From positions 1-64,000 of the forward strand of contig JBGVQS010000027.1 of NCBI GenBank assembly GCA_045127595.1: a DNA stretch of 64,000 nt, read 5' to 3'. The notes under the pieces are model-generated. The model had not been told where the DNA came from. It worked only from the letters and a program-made list of their open reading frames with translations, and made no database searches. The first letter of the stretch is position 1. Every line of letters starts with the position of its first letter. Made by a program: the position numbers and the translations under genes. Origin of the DNA: Scatosoma sp045127595 (GTDB taxonomy: Bacteria > Bacillota > Clostridia > Christensenellales > Borkfalkiaceae). Below, piece by piece: positions 52,657 to 59,929 of the stretch.

Positions 52657-52697
52657 AAAAGACAACGGTTATTTCTTCATCGTTGTCTTTTATTTTA
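52657..52697 (+). terminator. Intrinsic terminator after the ABC-F gene
   Basis: AAAAGACAACG and CGTTGTCTTTT form an 11-bp stem with a T-rich tail. Confidence 0.87.
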
Positions 52698-52702
52698 CCT
52701 TC

Positions 52703-52709
52703 TTCGACA
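52703..52709. promoter_or_regulatory. Perfect 0A-box-like heptamer upstream of spo0A
   Basis: TTCGACA, the complement of TGTCGAA, the consensus Spo0A-binding box. It lies about 75 bp upstream of the -35 box. The heptamer also occurs by chance inside several genes of this window, so the evidence is suggestive only. Confidence 0.4.
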
Positions 52710-52710
52710 A

Positions 52711-52776
52711 TATTTTACAATATTATTGAAAAATAGTCATAAAATATTAAAAAATATTTTTCAATATTGTAAAATA
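52711..52776. repeat. Long AT-rich inverted repeat upstream of the spo0A promoter
   Basis: The arm 52711-52734 (TATTTTACAATATT, ATT, GAAAAAT) pairs with 52756-52776 (ATTTTTCAATATTGTAAAATA) apart from a 3-nt bulge. The loop is 21 nt. No T tract, so a cruciform or binding-site array is likelier than a terminator. Confidence 0.6.
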
Positions 52777-52780
52777 ATGC

Positions 52781-52809
52781 TTTACAGTTGGGATTTTTTG
52801 TTGTATAAT
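52781..52809 (+). promoter_or_regulatory. Promoter of the spo0A-like gene
   Basis: TTTACA (52781-52786), 17-nt spacer, TATAAT (52804-52809). This is a sigma-A-type promoter; no sigma-H-type promoter was recognised. Confidence 0.82.
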
Positions 52810-52853
52810 AGAAACACTTCCATTGGAAAAGCAAAGAAAAAGGAGTAGAAAAT

Positions 52854-53615
52854 ATGCGTACGAATTCAATCGTAATATTAGAATTAAACGCGGCTGTATT
52901 AGAGCAGTTAAAAGAAGCGTTAAGCAATCATGAAGAATTCAAAATTTTATATGCGGGCGACGATGGAGACGAAGGCATCAAAAAGATATTGCATCTAAAG
53001 CCTGATCTTGTGATTACGGGTATGTTTTTAAAGGGAACGGACGGTTGCGGAGTAATACATACGGTTAAGAAAACGTGGGCGGACGCAAAAATTATCGCAA
53101 CGGGCGCACCGAACGATTCGCTCATTGAGCGCGCAATGAATGAGGGTGCGGCGTATTATTTGGTGAAACCGTTCAGTATTGACGCAGCGATAGAACGTAT
53201 CCGTGATATTTTGAAAGAGAAAAATGAAAAGAATAAAAACGTGGCGATTGGAAGGCGTAAAGCCGTTACGATTGATGAAAAGATCAGTGAAATATTTATT
53301 TCGATCGGAATTCCGCCGCATATCAAAGGTTACGGATATTTGCGCGAAGGGATAAAAATGACGATTGAACGTCCGAATATCATCAATAGCGTTACGAAGG
53401 AGCTATATCCATCGATCGCGAAGCGGTTTTCTACGACTTCGAGCAAAGTGGAGCGTGCCATTCGGCATGCGATAGAAGTGGCATGGAATCGCGGGAGAAT
53501 TGACGCGATTAACGCTATATTTGGCGCAAGGATATATTTGGGTGCGGAAAAACCAACGAACAGCGAATTTATTGCGCTCGTTGCGGACAAATTGATTTTA
53601 GAAAATATGTTATAA
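52854..53615 (+). CDS. spo0A: Spo0A homologue with a degenerate receiver domain
   Basis: Response-regulator-type transcription factor. The C-terminal effector domain (about residues 145-253) is unmistakably Spo0A: HIKGYGYLREGIKM, recognition region TTSSKVERAIRHAIEVAW and KPTNSEFIALVADKL. The receiver (1-120) keeps Thr83 and Lys105 but has Gly56 (VITGMF) where the phosphorylated Asp belongs, and Glu10-Leu11 in place of the acidic Asp pair. It should not accept phosphate in the usual way. Length 253 aa is close to normal, the frame is intact, and AGGAG precedes ATG 52854. It stands alone between two terminators with a sigma-A promoter. Phosphorylation-independent action is my inference. Confidence 0.93.
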   Translation: MRTNSIVILELNAAVLEQLKEALSNHEEFKILYAGDDGDEGIKKILHLKPDLVITGMFLKGTDGCGVIHTVKKTWADAKIIATGAPNDSLIERAMNEGAAYYLVKPFSIDAAIERIRDILKEKNEKNKNVAIGRRKAVTIDEKISEIFISIGIPPHIKGYGYLREGIKMTIERPNIINSVTKELYPSIAKRFSTTSSKVERAIRHAIEVAWNRGRIDAINAIFGARIYLGAEKPTNSEFIALVADKLILENML

Positions 53616-53618
53616 AAG

Positions 53619-53646
53619 AAGAACGGCTGAAAAACAGCCGTTCTTT
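53619..53646 (+). terminator. Intrinsic terminator after spo0A
   Basis: AAGAACGGCTG, loop of five A, CAGCCGTTCTT; short T tail. Confidence 0.85.
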
Positions 53647-53673
53647 GACGTTGTAGCCTTTAGCGGAAAACAA

Positions 53674-53692
53674 CCACCACTTGAAGTGGTGG
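53674..53692. repeat. IS200 left-end hairpin
   Basis: CCACCACTTGAAGTGGTGG, a perfect palindrome around a central G, of the kind bound by Y1 transposases at the left end. Confidence 0.8.
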
Positions 53693-53715
53693 AATAAAAA
53701 ATGCTTTAGCAAAAG

Positions 53716-53778
53716 TAATCCTCCTGTGTTATAATAAAGTGGGTTTGCCGACCACAAATAAACAACACAGGAGGATTA
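53716..53778 (+). promoter_or_regulatory. Stem sequestering the tnpA ribosome binding site
   Basis: TAATCCTCCTGTGTT (53716-53730) is perfectly complementary to AACACAGGAGGATTA (53764-53778), which contains the AGGAGG of tnpA. A nested GTGG/CCAC pair lies in the loop. A possible -10 (TATAAT, 53730-53735) overlaps the left arm, so only transcripts entering from outside would carry the full stem. IS200 of Salmonella is known to block tnpA translation in this way. Confidence 0.75.
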
Positions 53779-53781
53779 GTC

Positions 53782-54252
53782 ATGACTGACACAAATAGTT
53801 TATCACATACCAAATGGAATTGCAAGTATCATATCGTATTTTGTCCAAAATATCGTAGACAAGAAATATACGGTAAGATAAAAGAAGACGTAGGGAAGAT
53901 ACTTCGAAAATTGTGCGAAGCGAAAGGAGTAGAAATTATAGAGGCGGAAGCATGTCCAGACCATATACATATGTTGGTGTCAATACCGCCCCATTTGAGC
54001 GTAGCACAATTTATGGGATATCTGAAAGGTAAAAGTTCACTGATGATTTTCGATAGGCGCGCAAACTTAAAATACAAATACGGAAATAGGCATTTTTGGT
54101 GTCGTGGGTATTATGTAGATACAGTAGGCAGAAACGAAAAGAAGATATCGGAATATGTAAGGAATCAGTTGCAGGAAGATATAGTAGCCGACCAACTGAG
54201 TTTGAAAGAATACATAGACCCGTTTACGGGTAGCAAGAATAGCAAGGCATAA
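53782..54252 (+). CDS. tnpA: IS200/IS605-family Y1 transposase TnpA
   Basis: Single-strand DNA transposase with the HUH-endonuclease fold. The metal-binding HUH pair is His61-x-His63 in CPDHIHMLVSIPP, and the catalytic Tyr is probably Tyr125 in KISEYVRNQL. Starts near NSLSHTKWNCKYHIVFCPKY, which is typical. 156 aa, full length with no stop or frameshift, so probably active. GGAGG precedes ATG 53782 but is buried in a stem. Confidence 0.95.
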   Translation: MTDTNSLSHTKWNCKYHIVFCPKYRRQEIYGKIKEDVGKILRKLCEAKGVEIIEAEACPDHIHMLVSIPPHLSVAQFMGYLKGKSSLMIFDRRANLKYKYGNRHFWCRGYYVDTVGRNEKKISEYVRNQLQEDIVADQLSLKEYIDPFTGSKNSKA

Positions 54253-54257
54253 AAAGA

Positions 54258-54275
54258 CAGCCGCTTTAGCGGCTG
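54258..54275 (+). terminator. Hairpin just after tnpA
   Basis: CAGCCGC, loop TTTA, GCGGCTG. There is no T tract, so it may be part of the structured IS right end rather than a true terminator. Similar hairpins follow: GTTTGC/GCAAAC (54285-54301), GAGCC-TTTA-GGCTC (54310-54323) and GCCCTTGAAGGGC (54336-54348). Confidence 0.5.
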
Positions 54276-54357
54276 CCTGAGATAGTTTGCGGTTGGCAAA
54301 CCTTTCAATGAGCCTTTAGGCTCAGCCAGTATTATGCCCTTGAAGGGCCAGTGCATA

Positions 54358-54376
54358 CCACCAGTTGAACTGGTGG
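54358..54376. repeat. IS200 right-end hairpin
   Basis: CCACCAGTTGAACTGGTGG, matching the left-end hairpin except for a compensated C-G to G-C pair. Confidence 0.8.
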
Positions 54377-54397
54377 TTTTGATTTAATTGTTTTCAA

Positions 54398-56026
54398 TTA
54401 ATACATGCCGCCCATATCGCCGCCGTTGGGAGCAATCGGAGCGGGAGGGGTAGGAATATCCGTTACAATGCTTTCCGTCGTAAGCAAAGTGGATGCAACG
54501 GACGCCGCGTTCTGTAATACGGAACGGGTAACTTTCGTGGGATCGATAATACCCGATTCTACCATATCGCAATATTTGTTATTCAATGCGTCGAAGCCAT
54601 AGTTGATTTTCTTGGAAGAAAGAACTTTATCAACAATAACCGAACCGTCCAAACCTGCGTTTTTCGCAATTTGTCTGATGGGTTCTTCCAAAGCCTTCAA
54701 AACGATTGCCGCGCCAGTTTTTTCGTCGCCGTTTAAGCTTGCAACGAGTTTTTTAACGGCAGGAACAGCGGAAAGGAGCGCGCTACCACCGCCGGGAACG
54801 TAGCCTTCTTCAACAGCTGCTCTTGTTGCAGCAAGCGCGTCGTCGATACGGAGCTTCTTCTCTTTCATTTCTACTTCCGTTGCCGCGCCAACGCTGATTA
54901 CCGCTACGCCACCTGCAAGTTTAGCAAGACGTTCTTGCAATTTTTCTCTATCATAATCGGATTTGGTCTCAGCAATTTGCGCTTTGATAGAAGCGATACG
55001 TGCTTTGATGTCTTCCGCGTCGCCTGCGCCGCCAACGATCGTGGTGTTTTCCTTGTCGATACGTACGCTAGTTGCGCGGCCGAGCATATTCGGCGTAACT
55101 TCTTTAAATTCAAAGCCGAGGTCGGAAGAAATAACTTCGCCGCCCGTAAGGATAGCAATATCACGAAGCATTTCTTTTCTTCTGTCGCCAAAACCGGGAG
55201 CTTTTACAGCAACCGAATTGAATACGCCTTTAAGTTTATTAACGATCAACGCCGCAAGAGCGTCGCCTTCCACGTCTTCCGCGATAATCAAAAGCTTTGC
55301 GCCTTGTTGAGCAAGGGGCTCAATGACGGGCAAAATTTCCTGTAAGCTGGAAATTTTCTTATCCGTGATCAAAATGTACGGATTTTCTAAAACCGCTTCC
55401 ATTTTATCGGTGTTGGTTACCATATAAGCGGAGGCATATCCGCGATCGAACTGCATACCTTCTACGGTATTAAGCTCCGTATTCATGGATTTTCCTTCTT
55501 CAACGGTAATAACGCCGTCTTTACCAACGATTTCCATGGCTTTTGCGATCAAAGATCCGACTTCGGGATCGCCTGCGGAAATAGATGCGGTTTGTTCAAT
55601 AGCTTTGTTGCTTTCAACCGCTTTGGAAATATTCTTCAAATGTGCAACGGTCGTATCAACAGCCTTTTTGATACCGTCTTTTAAGATAACGGGGTTTGCG
55701 CCTGCCGCAAGGTTTTTCAATCCTTCACGAACGATCGCTTGCGCCAAAACAACGGCGGTCGTCGTACCGTCGCCTGCTACGTCGTTGGTTTTCGTGGATA
55801 CTTCTTTTACGAGCTGCGCGCCCATATTTTCAAACGGATCGTTGAGTTCGATTTCTTTTGCAATGGTAACCCCGTCGTTCGTGATCAGGGGAGCGCCGAA
55901 TTTCTTATCAAGGACTACGTTTCTTCCCTTAGGACCAAGGGTGATTTTTACGGTGTCTGCTAAAACGTTGACACCTGCTTCTAAAGCTTTTCTTGCATCT
56001 TCGCCGTATTTAATTTGTTTTGCCAT
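54398..56026 (-). CDS. groEL: Chaperonin GroEL (Hsp60)
   Basis: ATP-driven folding chamber subunit. MAKQIKYGEDARKALEAGVN start, ATP-site VAGDGTTTAVVLAQAI near residue 85, family signature AATEVEMKEKKLRIDDAL near 400, and a short C-terminal GGDMGGMY. 542 aa. AAGGAG precedes ATG 56026; groES lies 23 bp upstream in the same transcript. The 3' end meets the IS200 element, and no proper terminator separates them. Confidence 0.99.
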   Translation of the reverse strand: MAKQIKYGEDARKALEAGVNVLADTVKITLGPKGRNVVLDKKFGAPLITNDGVTIAKEIELNDPFENMGAQLVKEVSTKTNDVAGDGTTTAVVLAQAIVREGLKNLAAGANPVILKDGIKKAVDTTVAHLKNISKAVESNKAIEQTASISAGDPEVGSLIAKAMEIVGKDGVITVEEGKSMNTELNTVEGMQFDRGYASAYMVTNTDKMEAVLENPYILITDKKISSLQEILPVIEPLAQQGAKLLIIAEDVEGDALAALIVNKLKGVFNSVAVKAPGFGDRRKEMLRDIAILTGGEVISSDLGFEFKEVTPNMLGRATSVRIDKENTTIVGGAGDAEDIKARIASIKAQIAETKSDYDREKLQERLAKLAGGVAVISVGAATEVEMKEKKLRIDDALAATRAAVEEGYVPGGGSALLSAVPAVKKLVASLNGDEKTGAAIVLKALEEPIRQIAKNAGLDGSVIVDKVLSSKKINYGFDALNNKYCDMVESGIIDPTKVTRSVLQNAASVASTLLTTESIVTDIPTPPAPIAPNGGDMGGMY

Positions 56027-56049
56027 TTTTTTATCTCCTTACTCTATTT

Positions 56050-56337
56050 TCAGTCTTCTACGATTGCCAAAATATCGCTTTGCTTGATAATCGTAAATTC
56101 TTTACCATTTACTTTAAAATTAGAACCTGCATAATTTGCGCAAAGTACTTTGTCGCCGACTTTTACCTGCATAACGATTTCTTTGCCGTCGATAATACCG
56201 CCCGGACCTACTGCTACAACTTGGCAGGTTTGGGGCTTTTCTTGCGCGGAAGTAGGGAGAAAGAATCCACTTTTCGTCTTTTCTTCCGTCGTAACGCTTT
56301 CAACGACTACTTTGTCAAATAAGGGTTTGATATTCAT
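56050..56337 (-). CDS. groES: Co-chaperonin GroES (Hsp10)
   Basis: Lid of the GroEL chamber. MNIKPLFDKVVVESVTTEEK start with a mobile loop (KSGFFLPTSAQEKPQ) and the conserved VGDKVLCANYAGS. 95 aa. GGAGG precedes ATG 56337. First gene of the groES-groEL operon; the promoter is at 56392-56419 and no CIRCE element is present. Confidence 0.98.
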   Translation of the reverse strand: MNIKPLFDKVVVESVTTEEKTKSGFFLPTSAQEKPQTCQVVAVGPGGIIDGKEIVMQVKVGDKVLCANYAGSNFKVNGKEFTIIKQSDILAIVED

Positions 56338-56355
56338 AATGTATCCTCCGATATT

Positions 56356-56371
56356 GCGGTAAAAAAACCGC
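56356..56371. promoter_or_regulatory. Short inverted repeat in the groES leader
   Basis: GCGGT, six A, ACCGC between the promoter and the ribosome binding site of groES. It does not resemble CIRCE or a CtsR repeat; function unknown. Confidence 0.4.
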
Positions 56372-56391
56372 CGATTTTTTTATACGAATAT

Positions 56392-56419
56392 ATTATAACC
56401 ATTTTTTACCGTTCGTCAA
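56392..56419 (-). promoter_or_regulatory. Promoter of groES-groEL
   Basis: Minus strand TTGACG (56414-56419), 16-nt spacer, TATAAT (56392-56397). A vegetative promoter, without the CIRCE repeat (TTAGCACTC-N9-GAGTGCTAA) usual in Firmicutes. Confidence 0.75.
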
Positions 56420-56511
56420 ACAGAAAAAAGAAAATAAATTGCGTTTTTCTGTTTTTTTATAAAAAAACAAAAAGAAAAGGGCGAGGAATTGAAAAAATCC
56501 TTTTGAAAGAA

Positions 56512-56540
56512 TTGATTTTCAGGGAAATAAGTGTTATAAT
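56512..56540 (+). promoter_or_regulatory. Promoter of the dCMP deaminase / purB operon
   Basis: TTGATT (56512-56517), 17-nt spacer, TATAAT (56535-56540). It is the only clear promoter seen before the purB and peptide-module genes. Confidence 0.75.
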
Positions 56541-56569
56541 ATAAAATGACTTATTGCGTATAAGGAGTA

Positions 56570-57052
56570 ATGTTTTTTATGGCTTCGGCAAAATGGGATA
56601 AACGTTTTATGGATCTAGCGGAAACGGTAGCGACTTGGTCAAGCTGTTTTCAGGAAAACCGCCACGTAGGCGCAATTATCGTAAAAGATAAAAAGGTCAT
56701 GACGACTGGTTATAACGGCGCGCCCGCAGGAATTAAAAACTGCGAAGAAAAAGGCGAATGTTTACGTAGAAAACTCAATATTGAAAGCGGTACGAAGCAC
56801 GAACTTTGCTTTGCCGTTCATGCGGAACAAAACGCAGTGATCCAAGCGGCGCGTTATGGAATCAACATCAACGGCGCAACCTTATATTGTACGCACCAAC
56901 CCTGCGTGATATGCGCAAAAATCATCATCAACGCAGGCATTACGCGCGTTGTATATAAAAACGGCTATCCCGACGAATTTTCGTTGCAGCTTTTTCAAGA
57001 AGCCAACGTTACGGTTGAAAAATATCAAGATAATGAGGAGATAAACGTATGA
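56570..57052 (+). CDS. dCMP deaminase family protein
   Basis: Zinc-dependent deaminase that probably converts dCMP to dUMP for thymidylate synthesis. Zinc and catalytic motif HAEQNAVIQAA near residue 84, and the second zinc site HQPCVICAK near 107. 160 aa, similar to ComEB. AGGAG is 2 nt from ATG 56570 and 11 nt from ATG 56579 (MASAKWDKRF); neither spacing is ideal, so the start may be three codons later. The stop overlaps the cyclophilin start (ATGA). Confidence 0.9.
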   Translation: MFFMASAKWDKRFMDLAETVATWSSCFQENRHVGAIIVKDKKVMTTGYNGAPAGIKNCEEKGECLRRKLNIESGTKHELCFAVHAEQNAVIQAARYGININGATLYCTHQPCVICAKIIINAGITRVVYKNGYPDEFSLQLFQEANVTVEKYQDNEEINV

Positions 57053-57570
57053 ACAACCCGATTATAACTTTTGAAATGGAAAACGGCAAAATATTTAAAG
57101 CGGAGCTCTATCCCGAAAAAGCGCCTAATACCGTCAATAACTTTCTTTCACTCGTCAATAAAGGATTTTATAACGGTGTCATTTTTCATCGCGTAATCGC
57201 GGGATTTATGATTCAAGGCGGAGATCCCGACGGGCGCGGTACGGGCGGTCCAGGTTATCGTATTAAAGGGGAATTTTTCGCGAACGGTTTCAAAGAAAAC
57301 GACATTACGCACGAACGAGGCGTTCTTTCCATGGCAAGGGCGCAGGATTTCAATTCCGCAGGCTCGCAGTTTTTCGTTATGCATGACGTTGCGGAGTATC
57401 TCGACGGACAGTATGCGGCGTTTGGACGAATCATTGAAGGCATGGATGTCGTTGACGAAATTGCCACGACGAAAACCGATTGGTACGATCGTCCCTATGA
57501 AGATCAAGTTATGAAAAACGTTACTGCAGAAACGTTTGGCGTTGCTTATGCAGAGCCTATTAAGGCATAA
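57049..57570 (+). CDS. Cyclophilin-type peptidyl-prolyl isomerase
   Basis: Cytoplasmic prolyl isomerase; no signal peptide. Motifs FHRVIAGFMIQGGDPDGRGTG near residue 45, GVLSMARAQDFNSAGSQFFV near 90 and LDGQYAAFGRIIEGMDVVD near 120 contain the usual active-site Arg, Phe and Gln. 173 aa. Coupled to the deaminase gene (4-bp overlap) and 12 bp before purB. Confidence 0.95.
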   Translation: MNNPIITFEMENGKIFKAELYPEKAPNTVNNFLSLVNKGFYNGVIFHRVIAGFMIQGGDPDGRGTGGPGYRIKGEFFANGFKENDITHERGVLSMARAQDFNSAGSQFFVMHDVAEYLDGQYAAFGRIIEGMDVVDEIATTKTDWYDRPYEDQVMKNVTAETFGVAYAEPIKA

Positions 57571-57582
57571 AGAGAGAAGATT

Positions 57583-59019
57583 ATGACCGATTACAGTATT
57601 TACAATAATCCGTTGGTTACGCGCTATGCCAGCAAAGAAATGCAGCATGCGTTCTCCGACGAAAAACGTTTTAAGCTTTGGCGTAAGCTTTGGGTAGCTC
57701 TTGCCGAATCGGAAATGGAGTTGGGTCTCAATGTTACGGAAGAACAGGTAGCCGAGTTAAAGCAATACGCAGACGATATCGATTACGAATTAGCGGCAAA
57801 GTTTGAACGAGAAGTTCGCCACGACGTTATGGCGCACGTAAAGGCGTACGGGGAATATGCAAAAAAAGCAATGCCCATCATTCATCTTGGCGCAACGAGT
57901 TGCTTTGTCAACTGTAACGCCGAGGCGATGATGCTTTACGACGCACTGGAAATTATTCTTAAAAAGCTTGTCAATGTCATTGAAAAATTAAAGAATTTTG
58001 CTTTAAAGTATAAGGATTTGCCGACGCTTGGTTTTACACATTTACAGCCCGCACAGCTCACGACGGTAGGGAAACGCGCTACCTTATGGTTGCAGGATTT
58101 GGAAATGGATTACGTGAACTTGATGCATGCAAGGGAAAATATCAAACTTCGCGGGGTAAAAGGCACAACGGGTACGCAAGCTAGCTTTTTAGAGCTTTTC
58201 AACGGCGATGAAAGTAAGGTAAAAGCGCTTGAAAATAAGGTTTTGGAAAAGCTCGGGTACGACAAGGTGTACGGCGTAACGGGACAAACCTATCCAAGAA
58301 AGCTCGATTATAATATACTTTGTGTACTTTCGCAAATTGCGCAAAGCTCCTATAAATTCTCCAACGATATTCGTCTTTTGCAAAGTATGAAAGAAATCGA
58401 AGAACCGTTTGAAAAGAAACAAATCGGGTCTTCGGCAATGGCGTACAAACGCAATCCTATGCGTACGGAACGTATCGGTGCTTTGGCAAGATACGTGATC
58501 TCTTTGCCTATGAACAGCGCTTTGACCGCTTCGACTCAATGGTTTGAACGTACCTTGGACGACTCGGCAAACCGTCGTATTGTCAATGCACAGGCGTTTA
58601 TGGCAGTAGACGCGATCTTGAATATTTATATGAACGTTGCGGAAAATTTGGTCGTTTACGAAAAGGTAATCGCAAAGCACATTCGTGCGGAATTACCGTT
58701 TATGGCAACGGAAAATATTATGATGGGTTGCGTAAAAGCTGGCGGTAACCGTCAAGAACTCCATGAACGTATTCGCGTGCTTTCCATGGAAGCGGGGAAA
58801 AACGTAAAAGTGGAAGGCGGAGAAAATAATTTGATTGAACTCATTAAAAATGATGAAATGTTCAAGCCTGTTTGGGGGCAACTTGACGAGATTTTAGACG
58901 CTAAAAACTTCATTGGAAGAGCACCTTCTCAAACGGTAGAATTTATTCAAAACGAAATTGAACCGATATTAAATAAGCATGCTCAGTGGCTTGGTAAAAC
59001 GGGCGACGTGCGCATTTAA
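57583..59019 (+). CDS. purB: Adenylosuccinate lyase
   Basis: Cleaves SAICAR and adenylosuccinate in purine synthesis. Fumarase/aspartase superfamily: HLGATSCFVNCN near residue 102, THLQPAQLTTVGKR near 150, and signature region GSSAMAYKRNPMRTERI near 285. 478 aa, the longer eukaryote-like form found in many clostridia. The peptide-module genes begin 9 bp after its stop with no promoter between. Confidence 0.96.
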   Translation: MTDYSIYNNPLVTRYASKEMQHAFSDEKRFKLWRKLWVALAESEMELGLNVTEEQVAELKQYADDIDYELAAKFEREVRHDVMAHVKAYGEYAKKAMPIIHLGATSCFVNCNAEAMMLYDALEIILKKLVNVIEKLKNFALKYKDLPTLGFTHLQPAQLTTVGKRATLWLQDLEMDYVNLMHARENIKLRGVKGTTGTQASFLELFNGDESKVKALENKVLEKLGYDKVYGVTGQTYPRKLDYNILCVLSQIAQSSYKFSNDIRLLQSMKEIEEPFEKKQIGSSAMAYKRNPMRTERIGALARYVISLPMNSALTASTQWFERTLDDSANRRIVNAQAFMAVDAILNIYMNVAENLVVYEKVIAKHIRAELPFMATENIMMGCVKAGGNRQELHERIRVLSMEAGKNVKVEGGENNLIELIKNDEMFKPVWGQLDEILDAKNFIGRAPSQTVEFIQNEIEPILNKHAQWLGKTGDVRI

Positions 59020-59028
59020 GGGGAAAAA

Positions 59029-59187
59029 ATGAAAAAGAAACTGATGATATTATCGCTTTGCTGTTGTTTGTTTGTCGCGATTTGCGGAATCTTTTCTTCT
59101 TGTATGTTGAGCGAACCTGAACAGCCTTCTACAAGCAAAAATTCGGCGGTAAACGGCGATACGGATTCTTGGACGGGGAATTATTAA
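59029..59187 (+). CDS. Small lipoprotein-like peptide (52 aa), head of the peptide module
   Basis: Starts MKKKLMILSLCCCLFVAIC, a signal sequence ending in a lipobox-like FSSC (Cys25), followed by a short polar segment rich in Ser, Thr, Asn and Asp (residues 26-52, ending DSWTGNY). AAGGGG precedes ATG 59029. It is 9 bp after purB and 9 bp before the HPr-kinase-like gene. It may be a plain lipoprotein, or the substrate of the PqqD/kinase/protease/exporter genes that follow; no family was recognised, and a precursor role is only inferred from context. Confidence 0.7.
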   Translation: MKKKLMILSLCCCLFVAICGIFSSCMLSEPEQPSTSKNSAVNGDTDSWTGNY

Positions 59188-59196
59188 GGCATAAAT

Positions 59197-59910
59197 ATGA
59201 TTTACGATATTGCAGGTCTGCGGATAAAAATTGAAAATCAATATTCTTTCACGGATAATTTTTGCAAAGCCTACCTTTCGGAAGATCAATCTTCCCCCAG
59301 TGATATTATTGCTGCGGTAACCCAAGAAGAATTTGCGGAAGAAAAAGAAAAAAGCGAAGGTTTTTCAGACGGATATATTGAAAATATTTGTTTGTATCGC
59401 TCGATTTGTTTGCAACTTCCCAAATTTAATCGTATGCTTTTGCATGCAGCGATTCTCGAATGCGACGGAAGCGGTTATGCATTTTTAGGGAAAAGCGGCA
59501 CGGGGAAATCTACGCATACGCGATTGTGGTTACAGTATTTACCGCAATCCTTTATTGTAAACGGCGACAAACCGATTTTAGAATTTACGGATCATGGCGT
59601 TTTTGCCTACGGTACGCCTTGGATGGGAAAAGAACGTTTCGGCAGGAATACGAAAACGGAACTGAAAGGGCTTTGCTTTTTAGAACAGGCGAAAGAAAAT
59701 TCAATCGAAAAATTATCCGTTACAAAAATTGCGGCAAGATTATTCATTCAGATTCTTTTGCCGACCGAAGAAAAAGCGGCTACGCGGACGTTAGAACTCG
59801 CAGACGAGTTGGTGATGCGCGTGCCGGCGTACTTATTGAAATGCGATATTTCCGAAAAAGCGGTTGCAACGTCTTACGAAGCATTGACGGGAAAAGCTTA
59901 TAACATTTAA
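59197..59910 (+). CDS. HPr-kinase-like P-loop protein (RiPP-associated type)
   Basis: 237 aa. The P-loop is FLGKSGTGKSTHTRL (about residues 97-110) and the acidic position follows at FIVNGDKPIL (Asp124). This corresponds to the catalytic half of HPr kinase without the N-terminal HPrK domain; the first 85 residues are different and include LLHAAILECDGSGYAFLG. Such proteins occur next to PqqD-like proteins in peptide-modification clusters, and in some lasso-peptide clusters a relative phosphorylates the precursor. True HPrK is encoded elsewhere (39707-40630), so this copy has another role. The substrate is unknown. Confidence 0.8.
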   Translation: MIYDIAGLRIKIENQYSFTDNFCKAYLSEDQSSPSDIIAAVTQEEFAEEKEKSEGFSDGYIENICLYRSICLQLPKFNRMLLHAAILECDGSGYAFLGKSGTGKSTHTRLWLQYLPQSFIVNGDKPILEFTDHGVFAYGTPWMGKERFGRNTKTELKGLCFLEQAKENSIEKLSVTKIAARLFIQILLPTEEKAATRTLELADELVMRVPAYLLKCDISEKAVATSYEALTGKAYNI

Positions 59911-59929
59911 AAAAATACGGAGGAAACGT

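Larger units (their letters stand above)
53650..54390 (+). mobile_element. IS200-type insertion sequence (IS200/IS605 family, tnpA only)
   Basis: A single Y1 transposase gene flanked by subterminal hairpins of nearly identical sequence: left 53674-53692 and right 54358-54376. There are no terminal inverted repeats and no tnpB, as expected for the IS200 group. Exact ends are uncertain because these elements insert without target duplication. It sits between the spo0A terminator and the groEL 3' end without disrupting a gene. The region 54253-54357 holds four more small hairpins. Confidence 0.88.

Noticed and set aside
53616..54397. CRISPR-like array around the IS element because of repeated short hairpins
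   Set aside because: The hairpins differ in sequence and spacing and belong to IS200 ends; no direct repeats with spacers occur anywhere in the window.
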